Shown here one piece after another: positions 26,600 to 34,173 of a stretch of 64,000 nt of DNA. Positions within the stretch are counted from its first letter, which is position 1; the number at the start of each line of letters is the position of its first letter. Below the pieces are notes generated by a model. That model ran no database searches and was not told the DNA's origin. It saw nothing but the letters and a program-made list of their open reading frames with translations. Made by a program: the position numbers and the translations under genes. This stretch comes from Neorhizobium huautlense (GTDB taxonomy: Bacteria; Pseudomonadota; Alphaproteobacteria; Rhizobiales; Rhizobiaceae). The stretch is from the NCBI RefSeq assembly GCF_030811685.1, contig NZ_JAUSRF010000008.1, forward strand, positions 1 through 64,000, given 5' to 3'.

Positions 26600-28234
26600 T
26601 CATGCTCCCCGCATCTGTTCGACCATCGCGTCGCCGGCCTTGATGGCAAGTGCGACCATGGTGATGGTGCTGTTGCCGCAGGCGCCTGCGGCCATTGCGC
26701 CGCCGCCCGGGATGAACAGGTTTTCGTGGTCATGGGCGCGGCAATCCACGTCGACGACCGAGTTTGCTGCATCGGTACCCATGATGGTGCCGCCCATGAT
26801 GTGCTTGCTGTTGTTGAATTTCGGCGAGATCTTCACGTCGGTCGCACCCATCGCCTCGGCGATCTGCTTGCCGATCGGCTGCGAATAGACCTCCCAGCAT
26901 TTGCGGACGTAATCGCCGACATCATAATGGATCGACGGTCGGGGCAGGCCGAGCCAATCCTTCTTGTCCGACAGGGTGAGGCGGTTGTTCGGATCCGCGA
27001 GAATTTCGTGTGCCGCGACGACATCGGCCGTGCAGGCGGTCATGCGGCGGATTTCCTCGTCGAGTGCCTTGCCGACGAGCCCCTTCTTCAGCGCCGCGAA
27101 GGTGATGTAGCGGTTGCGGGCAAAATTGTTGTAGCGGAAATAGGCACCGGCATGTTCGGAGCGGAACGCGCCTTGCGACGTCTGCATGATGCCCGAATTG
27201 ACGACCGGCCCGATGCCCGACCAGAAGGGCTCCTTGGTGGTGACCGTGAAGGTGCGTGCCGGGTGGTCCATCATGTTACGGCCGACCTGATCGGACGAGT
27301 TGGCAACGCCGTTCGGGTTGCGGTCGTCGGTCGACATCAGAAGCAGTTTCGGGTTTTCCAGGCCATTGCAGGCAAGCACGAAAAGCTTGCCGGTGATGCG
27401 GTGCGTCTCCTTGTGCTGGTCGTAGAAATGGACCGCCTCGATCTTGTTCTGGGCGTTCGTTTCGACCTTGTAGACGACCGAATCGACGAGCAGCGTCGCG
27501 CCCTTCTTTTCCAGGCGATGCAGTGCCGTTTCGGCATCGTACTTGGCGGCGACGGGACAGACCGGCACGCAGTTGTTGTTCGCGCAGCAGGCCGGGCGGC
27601 CGTCATAGGGCATGCCGCTGTTGCGGGCCTGCGAGACGGGGATGTTGTTGTAGCCAAGCGTCTTGACGACCTCGGTGAATTTTACCTCACCTGGCGAAAA
27701 CGGCAGGGCCGGCATCGGATAATCTGCCGAGCGGGCGCCGGTCTGCGGCCATTGCTGCGAACGATCCGACGGGCCGCAGATGCCGAGCTTGTGCTCGGTG
27801 CGAACGTAGTAGGGCTCCAGCGTGTCGTAGTCGAACGCCCAGTCACGGCCGACGCCGTAAAGCGAATTGATGCGCATGTCTTCCGGCGTCAGGCGCCAGG
27901 ACGTGCCGGCCCAGTGCCATGTGGAGCCGCCCGCATAACGGATATAGGTCTGGTCGTAGGCGTCGGGGCCGCTGAACTGGAGATAGGCGTCCTCGGGCTT
28001 TTCGCCACCCATCGGGTGCGGGGCCCAGGGGCGGATCGGGTAGGCGACCGATGTGTCGCCTTTGACGCCGAGCGGCGCGTTGCGCCAGTTCTCGACCACT
28101 TCGGCGCGGGTGACCCGCGGGCCGGCTTCGATCATGAGGACGGAATGGCCTGCATCGAGCATCTGTTCGGCGATCACGACGCCGACGACACCCGTTCCGA
28201 CGATGACGACGTCGGCACTAGTCTTGGTAACCAT
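26600..28234 (-). CDS. GMC-family FAD oxidoreductase, large subunit
   Basis: 544 residues. The FAD-binding motif VVIVGTGVVGVVIAEQM opens the protein, followed by the GMC-type stretch AGGSTWHWAGTSWRL near 88 and PVCPVAAKYDAE near 215. The C-terminus has HIMGGTIMG and PGGGAMAAGACGNSTITM, where the catalytic base and FAD contacts lie. It oxidises a sugar acid or polyol in the periplasm and passes electrons to the cytochrome subunit. The preceding small subunit carries a Tat signal and probably pilots this signal-less protein through Tat. Substrate (gluconate, sorbitol, fructose) cannot be fixed from sequence. Confidence 0.9.
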   Translation of the reverse strand: MVTKTSADVVIVGTGVVGVVIAEQMLDAGHSVLMIEAGPRVTRAEVVENWRNAPLGVKGDTSVAYPIRPWAPHPMGGEKPEDAYLQFSGPDAYDQTYIRYAGGSTWHWAGTSWRLTPEDMRINSLYGVGRDWAFDYDTLEPYYVRTEHKLGICGPSDRSQQWPQTGARSADYPMPALPFSPGEVKFTEVVKTLGYNNIPVSQARNSGMPYDGRPACCANNNCVPVCPVAAKYDAETALHRLEKKGATLLVDSVVYKVETNAQNKIEAVHFYDQHKETHRITGKLFVLACNGLENPKLLLMSTDDRNPNGVANSSDQVGRNMMDHPARTFTVTTKEPFWSGIGPVVNSGIMQTSQGAFRSEHAGAYFRYNNFARNRYITFAALKKGLVGKALDEEIRRMTACTADVVAAHEILADPNNRLTLSDKKDWLGLPRPSIHYDVGDYVRKCWEVYSQPIGKQIAEAMGATDVKISPKFNNSKHIMGGTIMGTDAANSVVDVDCRAHDHENLFIPGGGAMAAGACGNSTITMVALAIKAGDAMVEQMRGA

Positions 28235-28260
28235 GGGAATACTTCTTTTGAATAGGGGCG

Positions 28261-28806
28261 TCAGAAGGTCGGCATCGGGGCCGAGAGCGGCAGGTTGGGC
28301 CGTGTCCACAGGTTGGGACCGGAAATGCCATAGGACGGTATGGTGAGGATGTCGCTGGTGGGTTTGAAGATCAGCGCTTCCTCGTAGGTGAACACCTTGG
28401 CATTGCGCTTTTCCGAAGAGCAGCCACTATACCAGGCGAAGATGACCCAGTGGGCAAAGTCCTTGAGTTCACCTTCCGGAATGTCACCGAAAAAATCCTC
28501 GACCGTCTTTGCCTGTTTCTTTTCGGCAATGGCGATGATGGCATCGAGCATGCCGGCAAAATTCTTGTATTCACCGGTTGCCGTTTCAGCGATGCGGGCA
28601 CCGACGGCGGGGTTGAGCCGGTGATTGATCAGCAGGCTGGAGAGCTGCATGAAGCGGCTCTGTGCGTCGGCATCGGCGGCTGCGACCGCCATGCTCGGAC
28701 AGAGCGAGGCAGCAAGGCTGCCGGCAAGAAGGGTGGCGCCGCTGAGCAGCATGCCGCGGCGCGACATGATCAGCTTGCCGTTGGGATCGTTCGACTGTCT
28801 CGTCAT
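28261..28806 (-). CDS. small (Tat-signal) subunit of FAD sugar/polyol dehydrogenase
   Basis: 181 residues. The twin-arginine motif MSRRGMLLSGATLLAGSLAAS (about 14-34 from the chosen start) is followed by a helical domain like FAD-SLDH/gluconate dehydrogenase small subunits (LSSLLINHRLNPAVGARI; later AHWVIFAWYSG). It chaperones and escorts the FAD subunit through the Tat system. The ATG at 28806 has AGGA about 6 bases upstream; an ATG at 28821 is also possible. It leads the three-gene operon, diverging from a marR gene 315 bases away. The Tat genes in this window would serve it. Confidence 0.82.
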   Translation of the reverse strand: MTRQSNDPNGKLIMSRRGMLLSGATLLAGSLAASLCPSMAVAAADADAQSRFMQLSSLLINHRLNPAVGARIAETATGEYKNFAGMLDAIIAIAEKKQAKTVEDFFGDIPEGELKDFAHWVIFAWYSGCSSEKRNAKVFTYEEALIFKPTSDILTIPSYGISGPNLWTRPNLPLSAPMPTF

Positions 28807-29121
28807 CGTTTTCCTGGCCATCAAAGAAGTGGGCCTTCTGCCCACGAGAAAAGAATTTCCGGCACGGCCGGCGCGTTGCATCCACAGGCAATGTCGGGCA
28901 ATGTCGCGCCCTTCACCGTGGCGCTGAGCGCCTGGCGTCTGGAAGCGGTACAATGCGGACGGAATGCGGGCATGCGAAAGTCACGAAAAAAGGCGCGAGC
29001 GGACTCACTGACGCTGTCGCGAGACAGCGCAGTCCTCCACCGCGCCAAATAGTTGGATAGCTGATGATCAGTTACGCCACCAATTGACCTATGTCAATCT
29101 GTCGCATGGGAGAGGATTTCT
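28807..29121. other. divergent promoter region, dehydrogenase operon/marR
   Basis: About 315 bases without a credible gene between two divergent transcripts. It contains CTGAT-G-ATCAG (29061-29071) and the better palindrome at 29083-29098. No other structure was recognised. Confidence 0.55.
29083..29098. promoter_or_regulatory. candidate MarR operator
   Basis: ATTGAC-CTAT-GTCAAT is a perfect inverted repeat with 6-base arms. It sits 24 bases before the GTG of the marR gene and between it and the divergent dehydrogenase operon, the usual position for a MarR autoregulatory site. Function is inferred. Confidence 0.55.
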
Positions 29122-29565
29122 GTGATCGTAACTGCCGAACATATGCTGAATACCCACGGGATCCTGCTGCGGCGTTGCCAGCAGGTGGCGCTGGCACTGT
29201 TTACCGAGCAGGCGGCCGAGCACGGATTTTCGCCGACCCAATACAGCGCGTTGGCCTTTACCTATATCGAGCCGGGCATCCAGCAGAATGCGCTGGGCGA
29301 GCGCATCGCACTCGACCGTTCATCGGTGACCAAATGTGTGGAGATTCTCGAAAGGGATGGTCTGATCCGCCGGGAGGTGGATCGCAACGACCGCCGTGCG
29401 CGCATGCTCTACATCACGCCCGAGGGGGAAAAGGTGCTGCAGACCGTGCATGACGCGGCGCTGAAAGCCAGAAGCCGGATCTACGAGGTGATGGGCAAGG
29501 ACCGTTTCCAGAATTTTCTGGAGGACATGAAAGTGTTCAGCGCAATCCTGGATGACAAGGGGTGA
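29122..29565 (+). CDS. MarR-family transcriptional regulator
   Basis: 147 residues. The winged helix-turn-helix lies at about 35-100, with QNALGERIALDRSSVTKCVEILERDGLIRRE as recognition helix plus start of the wing, and DRNDRRARMLYITPEG as the wing. Flanking helices form the dimer interface. A GTG start with GAGAGG upstream is used. It is divergent from the dehydrogenase operon with a palindrome in between, so repression of that operon and of itself by a phenolic or sugar-derived ligand is the natural inference. Ligand unknown. Confidence 0.87.
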   Translation: MIVTAEHMLNTHGILLRRCQQVALALFTEQAAEHGFSPTQYSALAFTYIEPGIQQNALGERIALDRSSVTKCVEILERDGLIRREVDRNDRRARMLYITPEGEKVLQTVHDAALKARSRIYEVMGKDRFQNFLEDMKVFSAILDDKG

Positions 29566-29675
29566 GGTGAGGGCCGAGCGCCAGATGGTGCGGTTCCTCG
29601 TTCAGTCTGGAACAAAATGATTCCGATGCCGTTATGCGCACACATACGCAAAAGATGCGCGCGCAGGGACTGGCC

Positions 29676-29924
29676 ATGTTTTCCAACAATCTTTCGTCGA
29701 CGGTACTCTCTTCCGATGATCTGGAGGAGATCGATCGCTTTCACACGGCTTGGTGCGAAGAGAACGGCGTCGATAAAACGGACGCGGAGGCGCTCGACGT
29801 GGCTTCAAGCCTGATCGACTGGTACGCCTCGGATGAAAAGTATCGTTCGCGTGCCAAGCTCGACCATGCGCCGGCACTGCCGGAATCCGAGAGGATCAAA
29901 TCGCTTCTCATGCAGATTACATAA
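29676..29924 (+). CDS. small hypothetical protein (82 residues)
   Basis: 82 residues, not recognised. The sequence is acidic and helical: SSDDLEEIDRFHTAWCEENG, then ASSLIDWYASDEKYRSRAKL. The spacing of aromatic residues suggests a compact two- or three-helix domain. The start at 29676 has AGGGA about 8 bases upstream; an ATG at 29655 and a longer start at 29634 are alternatives. There is no signal or membrane segment. It lies between marR and tRNA-Asn and is followed by a shared terminator. Similar small rhizobial proteins exist in my memory, but no function is known. Confidence 0.6.
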   Translation: MFSNNLSSTVLSSDDLEEIDRFHTAWCEENGVDKTDAEALDVASSLIDWYASDEKYRSRAKLDHAPALPESERIKSLLMQIT

Positions 29925-29973
29925 TCGGCACGTCGAAAGCGTGGGTGGCAGCATTGGTGAGGGATAAAAAAGA

Positions 29974-30013
29974 AAACGCCCGCTTTCGGATTTCTCAACG
30001 AAAGCAGGCGTTT
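29974..30013. terminator. terminator between small gene and tRNA-Asn
   Basis: AAACGCC-C-GCTTTCG (29974-29988) pairs with CGAAAGC-A-GGCGTTT (29999-30013). T-rich tails occur in both directions, so it can end the small gene rightward and the tRNA leftward. Confidence 0.8.
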
Positions 30014-30024
30014 ATCTTTTGAAT

Positions 30025-30099
30025 TGGCTCCCCGGGCCGGATTCGAACCGGCGACCTGTCGATTAACAGTCGAATGCTCTACCGCTGAGCTACCAGGGA
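30025..30099 (-). tRNA. tRNA-Asn (GTT)
   Basis: 75 bases with CCA encoded. The acceptor arm TCCCTGG pairs with CCGGGGA, the T-loop GGTTCGAATCC is canonical, and the anticodon GTT (complement of 30065-30067) sits in a proper CTGTTAA loop. It decodes Asn AAC/AAU. Confidence 0.97.
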
Positions 30100-30245
30100 A
30101 AAACCGCGTCGCCGCGGCGTTGAGCGGGGTAATACAAATGCTTGGGCGATTTGCCAAGCGGTTTTTTCAAAAAAATGACAGAACTTGTTTTATCCACCGC
30201 CACTTCCCACCTCCGCCTGTGCATAACCTTGGAAATGGAGGCCAG

Positions 30246-30533
30246 ATGACGGCGGTAAATGAGGAAAGAAAGGCTGGTTTCGGCATCGATCCCAGAGATG
30301 GCAAGTTGATGCTGGGGCGTTTTCGCATTCCCATGCCGCGCAGCCGGTTTGGGCGGGTGACGCTAGGCGTGCTGCTTGTCATCGGCGGCTGTCTCGGTTT
30401 TCTGCCCATCCTTGGCTTCTGGATGGTGCCGCTCGGTCTTCTCGTTCTTTCCGTCGATCTCGCCTTCGTACGCCGCAGGCGGCGCAGGATTGCCGTCTGG
30501 TGGGCAAAACGACGTCCTCGTGATCCCCGATGA
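30246..30533 (+). CDS. small two-helix membrane protein
   Basis: 95 residues. A hydrophilic start (KAGFGIDPRDGKLMLGRFR) leads to one or two membrane helices, LGVLLVIGGCLGFLPILGFW and MVPLGLLVLSVDLAF, and a very basic tail RRRRRRIAVWWAKRRPRDPR. The FLPILGFWMVPLGL segment is reminiscent of the PGPGW membrane-protein family, but without the signature itself. GGAGG lies 4 bases before ATG 30246; longer readings would run through the tRNA. The arginine-rich tail should face the cytoplasm. Function unknown. Confidence 0.6.
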   Translation: MTAVNEERKAGFGIDPRDGKLMLGRFRIPMPRSRFGRVTLGVLLVIGGCLGFLPILGFWMVPLGLLVLSVDLAFVRRRRRRIAVWWAKRRPRDPR

Positions 30534-30538
30534 TTAGA

Positions 30539-30575
30539 AAAGCCCGCGAAAATTTCTGAAATTTTCGCGGGCTTT
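30539..30575. terminator. strong bidirectional terminator
   Basis: A perfect 16-bp stem, AAGCCCGCGAAAATTT (30540-30555) with AAATTTTCGCGGGCTT (30559-30574), closes a 3-base loop between the convergent membrane protein gene and exoD. Confidence 0.85.
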
Positions 30576-30607
30576 CTGATTCTGGCGATTCTGTCGCTGG
30601 ATGTCGG

Positions 30608-31258
30608 TCAGGAACTGAATATCGACATCAGGCCCTGGCCGGCGCTGAAGGCGGCATAGGCGAGGGCGGCAAAATAGATCTTCGTGCCGACGAGGAATGC
30701 ATAGCCCCCAAGAACGATCAGACCGTCACGCTGGATCATGCCAACCGCCAGAAGCAGGATGGCGACCGCCGGCAGTGTGTTGGAAAATGGAATGAGACCG
30801 AGAGGAAACATCAGCAGAATGCCGCCGACAGTAATCGCCAGCGCATTGATGCGATTGGCAATGGCGCTGCCGGTCAGATGCGTCATTCGCGGCTTCACGA
30901 AGCGGTCGAACTTGCCGACGATGCCGATGCCGCGCTCAAGGGCGGGAACCAGTTTGGCGGTGTCGAGCTTGCGGTCGAGAATACGTTTCGGCAGCCAGGG
31001 CAGGCGGTTCAGGCAGACCGCGATGCCGACCAGGATGATCGCCGCGCCGAACACGGTGCTGACACCCGGAATGGAGACAGGAATAAGGAAGGGCAGGGAG
31101 GCAATCGCGCAAAGCAGCAGCAGCCCCTGTTCGCCGACGGCATCCATCAGTTCACGCAGCGTGATCGATTGACCACGTATGCCGCTGACCAGCGCCTGCA
31201 AAGTCTCCGTCAGGGAGCGCGAGGTATCTTCGAATTCGACCGACTGCTGCACATTCAC
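30608..31258 (-). CDS. exoD: ExoD-family exopolysaccharide synthesis protein
   Basis: 216 residues with about four to five membrane helices. The ExoD pattern is clear: ITLRELMDAVGEQGLLLLC near 31, SIPGVSTVFGAAI near 67, and PLGLIPFSNTLPAVAILLL near 155. ExoD in Sinorhizobium affects exopolysaccharide production, alkali tolerance and nodule invasion by an unknown mechanism. It is single and leftward, between a terminator and a 34-residue gene. ExoR is encoded 13 kb away. Start ATG 31258 opens the conserved N-terminal domain; AGGTG upstream is acceptable. Confidence 0.88.
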   Translation of the reverse strand: MNVQQSVEFEDTSRSLTETLQALVSGIRGQSITLRELMDAVGEQGLLLLCAIASLPFLIPVSIPGVSTVFGAAIILVGIAVCLNRLPWLPKRILDRKLDTAKLVPALERGIGIVGKFDRFVKPRMTHLTGSAIANRINALAITVGGILLMFPLGLIPFSNTLPAVAILLLAVGMIQRDGLIVLGGYAFLVGTKIYFAALAYAAFSAGQGLMSIFSS

Positions 31259-31320
31259 CTCCGTGTTGATGCGGTTGCGATTGTCTAGCAGTTTTGTTGC
31301 GACGCGAAAACCGGTTGCGC

Positions 31321-31340
31321 GGTTCGCCGTTTGGCGAACC
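31321..31340. terminator. hairpin downstream of the 34-residue gene
   Basis: GGTTCGCC (31321-31328) and GGCGAACC (31333-31340) form a perfect 8-bp stem with a 4-base loop, 30 bases after the stop of the small leftward gene. There is no T-run, so termination is only a suggestion. Confidence 0.4.
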
Positions 31341-31369
31341 GACGGTCAAGGTGGCACCGTTTGCAGGTC

Positions 31370-31474
31370 TTATTTGTGCGCAACGAAATGATCGTACATG
31401 CCGACGCAGATGACTAGCACGAGCACGCCGAGTACAAACGGATTTATGGTGGTGACAAAATCAAGATATTGCAT
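31370..31474 (-). CDS. 34-residue single-helix membrane peptide
   Basis: A short gene from ATG 31474 to TAA 31370. AGGAG lies about 8 bases before the start. The peptide reads a short polar start (QYLDFVTTINP), one membrane helix (FVLGVLVLVICVGMY) and a polar tail (DHFVAHK). Size and layout resemble small membrane proteins that tune transporters or kinases, but there is no recognisable family. It lies between exoD and a hairpin-rich leader, in the same direction as exoD. Support is the ribosome site, the clean helix and the hairpin after it. Confidence 0.55.
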   Translation of the reverse strand: MQYLDFVTTINPFVLGVLVLVICVGMYDHFVAHK

Positions 31475-31560
31475 GACGGCTTCTCCTCTTACCGCATGAA
31501 CAACTTACGTTTGGGGAGGAAGAGCGGCATTGATCCGCCGCAAGTCTTTCTCCCTGTTTC

Positions 31561-31607
31561 GCACCGGCCTTGTCGGTGCGGCGCCGAAGGTCTCCTCAGG
31601 CCTTCGG
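31561..31607. other. two adjacent hairpins in gene-free stretch
   Basis: GCACCG-CGGTGC (31561-31566 with 31574-31579) and CCGAAGG-CCTTCGG (31584-31590 with 31601-31607) stand side by side in the roughly 290 bases between two divergent small genes. They could be a leader structure or a small RNA; nothing else is seen in this stretch. Confidence 0.35.
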
Positions 31608-31767
31608 AACACGTTTATGTTAGCAGATTTGATCATGCCCCGCCATAGCCGACGACTTCTGTGATTTTTCCTAGATGGTTTTCAGGAGTGATCTGGTCAG
31701 GATCGGTCAAGAAACCGGGCGCAGACTTGGCTTTTCTCAAGGCGCCAGACGGGAAAGGCGGCAGGGC

Positions 31768-32052
31768 ATGGTGAAGCTGACGGTGATCGAGGGCGGCAGG
31801 AGCAGCGCTGCAACATCGCGTGAGACGAAGAGAGGCGTGCATCCGACGGCAGAGGATGTACGCAAGGAAGCGGAACGGCGCATCCATGCCTCCGGTTATG
31901 ACGACTGGCGCGTGCGCGAACTGGCGACGGGCGCATCCATGCCGATCGAGATCCGCTATCTGCGCATGCAGATCGAATATGCAGCGCAGGCGATAGGGCG
32001 TTTCGTGAAAATCCCGGCCGATTTTGCCTCGGACAGTTATTGGCCCGCGTGA
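31768..32052 (+). CDS. small hypothetical protein (94 residues)
   Basis: 94 residues, not recognised. It begins VKLTVIEGGRSS and continues with a charged helical region (TAEDVRKEAERRIHASGYDDW) and a second helix (IRYLRMQIEYAAQAIGRF). There is no membrane or signal segment. ATG 31768 follows GGCAGGG; an upstream start at 31675 would add a poorly supported leader. The layout is like small rhizobial proteins of unknown function. It is the last gene before the leftward sulfation genes, with about 157 bases of featureless sequence between. Confidence 0.55.
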   Translation: MVKLTVIEGGRSSAATSRETKRGVHPTAEDVRKEAERRIHASGYDDWRVRELATGASMPIEIRYLRMQIEYAAQAIGRFVKIPADFASDSYWPA

Positions 32053-32209
32053 ACCGCTTTTACTGGAAATCGAGAACGGCCTGCGTGATCTCGCGGCAGC
32101 AACGTGACGTCAATCGGTCGCCCGACCCCGTTCTAAAGCTAACGGCGGTCGCGTTCTCGCCGCGCTTGTGACAGATGGAAGCCTATCCGTCCAGTCTCGG
32201 ACGGTTTCC

Positions 32210-33145
32210 TCATTCTGCTACGGAAACGTAATCACAAAGAATCCTGGCGATCTCCTCGGGGCCGAGCTTGTCGGTCATATCTATTCCGGTCGGCCGCCAG
32301 CCGGGCTCGCAGAACTCATCGAATCGGTTCGGAAACCGGTCCGCTAAAGCCCTGTTGGATTGAATATAGGTCTCCTCAAACAGCTGCGTGAACCGCTGGT
32401 CGAAGGAATAGGGCGGGTAATTGGTGCCCTTCTGGATTTCCATCAGCCGGGAAAGGCTGGTCCGTTGCCGTTTTTCATTCATCATCCGGACGAATTCGGT
32501 GAGGTGTGCCGACAGGCTTTCATTCACCCGTTCCGTCAGCATCAGGGGCTCGGCGCCGACGTCGCCAATCTCCGAACGGAAAATGTCGAGCAGTGAACCA
32601 TTGGCGCTGCAGGCGTCGAAATTGTGAAAGGCGATATCGGCCAATGGAAACGCTTGTTGCCAGGTTTCGGCAATATTGTTCCAGTCGAGAAAGGGTGTGT
32701 AGGAAACCTCCGAATAATCGGAGATGCGCGTCGTCATGCCAAGTGTCTTGACCTCCTGCGCATAACCGGAGGCCGAAATGCGGTCCTGACGGCGTACGAA
32801 GCACAGGATCTTGCTGACCGGATTTCCGATCGCTTTCATCATGTCGGCAACAAGGGTTGGATCGCAATGAAAGAAATATTCGGACGAGATGACTGAAGAC
32901 TGTTCGCCGCAGTTGCGGAGTTCTTCGATGGCAAAGTCAAATGTGCTCGTCTCCCGGATGGCGACGACATCCGATCGCTTGCAAAGCGCGGGATCGGAGA
33001 GCGCTTCGGCCGCAAAACGGTGTGAGGATTCTGACGAGATTGCCGAGATGCCGTCTTGCGCCAATCGCTCGCGATTGAGACTGAGCCACTCCTGCAAATA
33101 TGTCGTTCCGGTTTTTGGCAGGCCGATATGCAGAATTACCGTCAT
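32210..33145 (-). CDS. PAPS-dependent sulfotransferase-family protein
   Basis: 311 residues. The N-terminus VILHIGLPKTGTTYLQEWL carries the phosphosulfate-binding loop LPKTGTT (9-15) of sulfotransferases, and a second element (VISSEYFF; then ILCFVRRQDRISASGYAQ near 112) matches the 3'-phosphate loop with the conserved R and S. It would move sulfate from PAPS to a hydroxyl of a glycan or lipid. An APS kinase gene lies 141 bases upstream on the same strand and an acyltransferase beyond it. The acceptor is unknown; a cell-surface polysaccharide is the best guess. The ATG at 33145 begins the domain; its ribosome site is weak. Confidence 0.78.
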   Translation of the reverse strand: MTVILHIGLPKTGTTYLQEWLSLNRERLAQDGISAISSESSHRFAAEALSDPALCKRSDVVAIRETSTFDFAIEELRNCGEQSSVISSEYFFHCDPTLVADMMKAIGNPVSKILCFVRRQDRISASGYAQEVKTLGMTTRISDYSEVSYTPFLDWNNIAETWQQAFPLADIAFHNFDACSANGSLLDIFRSEIGDVGAEPLMLTERVNESLSAHLTEFVRMMNEKRQRTSLSRLMEIQKGTNYPPYSFDQRFTQLFEETYIQSNRALADRFPNRFDEFCEPGWRPTGIDMTDKLGPEEIARILCDYVSVAE

Positions 33146-33286
33146 TGAGGTCGTATCCGATGCTGCAGTTTTGAAAGTCTCCAGGCGGCGCCCCACGATA
33201 TCTCAGATTGGCTTCCAGCGTCTGGCTTCGCGTTTTCCGCACGTATTTGTCCCACGGGCTTGAAATCCTTTTTAGGGGGGCGTGCT

Positions 33287-33886
33287 TCAGATGAGAGATG
33301 CGGCTCTCGCCAAATCACGCGCGGCCTGTTCAACCGCAATCTCTCCCGAGCCGTTGAATGTGGCAAAAGGCGCAGTTGGAGGTTCGTAAGGGCTACCAAG
33401 TCCCGTCATGTTGGTGATCCTACCCTGCCTGGCCTTTCTATAGAGGCCCTTGGGGTCGCGTTCTTCGCAGACCCTTAACGGCGTGTTGACGTAGATCTCG
33501 AGGAAATCATTCGGGCCAATCAGCATTTTTGCCATTTCACGCTCGGCGCGGAAGGGGGATATGAAGGCGGAAATGACGATCATTCCCGCATCGAGCATCA
33601 GTCTGGCGATCTCCGCGACGCGTCGAATATTTTCTACCCGGTCGGCATCACTGAAGCCGAGGTCTCTATTGAGCCCGGAACGGATATTGTCACCATCCAG
33701 CAGATAGGTCTTTCTGCCGAACCTGTGCAGTTCCATTTCCATGGCATTTGCCAGAGTGGATTTGCCGGCTCCGGAAAGGCCTGTCAGCCAGATGACTTTT
33801 CCGGGATGCCCGTTCAGTCGTTCCCGCATGCCGCGGTTGACGTTGAAATGCTGAGAAAAGATGTCCTGAGGAGCGCTTGGCCCCAT
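33287..33886 (-). CDS. cysC: adenylylsulfate (APS) kinase
   Basis: 199 residues, a stand-alone CysC. Walker [10 protein letters not shown] lies at 36-44, [10 protein letters not shown] at 63-72, the active-site Ser110 in [11 protein letters not shown], and the substrate-lid region [16 protein letters not shown] near 148. It phosphorylates APS to PAPS. No ATP sulfurylase genes are nearby, so APS must come from elsewhere. Next to a sulfotransferase this points to a dedicated PAPS supply, as in NodQ/NodH-like systems, rather than assimilatory cysteine synthesis. The start is uncertain: ATG 33886 is used; GTG 33904 and TTG 33913 follow a purine-rich AAAGG. Confidence 0.88.
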   Translation of the reverse strand: MGPSAPQDIFSQHFNVNRGMRERLNGHPGKVIWLTGLSGAGKSTLANAMEMELHRFGRKTYLLDGDNIRSGLNRDLGFSDADRVENIRRVAEIARLMLDAGMIVISAFISPFRAEREMAKMLIGPNDFLEIYVNTPLRVCEERDPKGLYRKARQGRITNMTGLGSPYEPPTAPFATFNGSGEIAVEQAARDLARAASLI

Positions 33887-34173
33887 CGTGTGAATATCCG
33901 CCACCAGAAACAACCTTTAAAGTATAAAATTCTCCTTCAATCTCTTTAGTTGTGAGCTGCGAGCGCAACAAGCGGTCACAAAGAAAAAGCTGACCAAATG
34001 TCATTTATTTCGGGATTATTGCTTTTTTGCCATAAAATCGGCCACGTATTGGCGCGATCGGGGAGGGCAACGACCTGCAAAACCGGATTTTGAAGTTGAA
34101 GGTTTCAGGCGGAAAATTAACACACCTGAAAACGATGTACTGGGTTGCAGAAGCCGCAACAGGATACGGCCCG
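33887..34173. other. AT-rich leader upstream of cysC
   Basis: About 287 bases with no gene. The composition is visibly richer in A and T than the neighbours (for example around 33910-34035), fitting a promoter region for leftward cysC. No clear operator was found. Confidence 0.5.
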
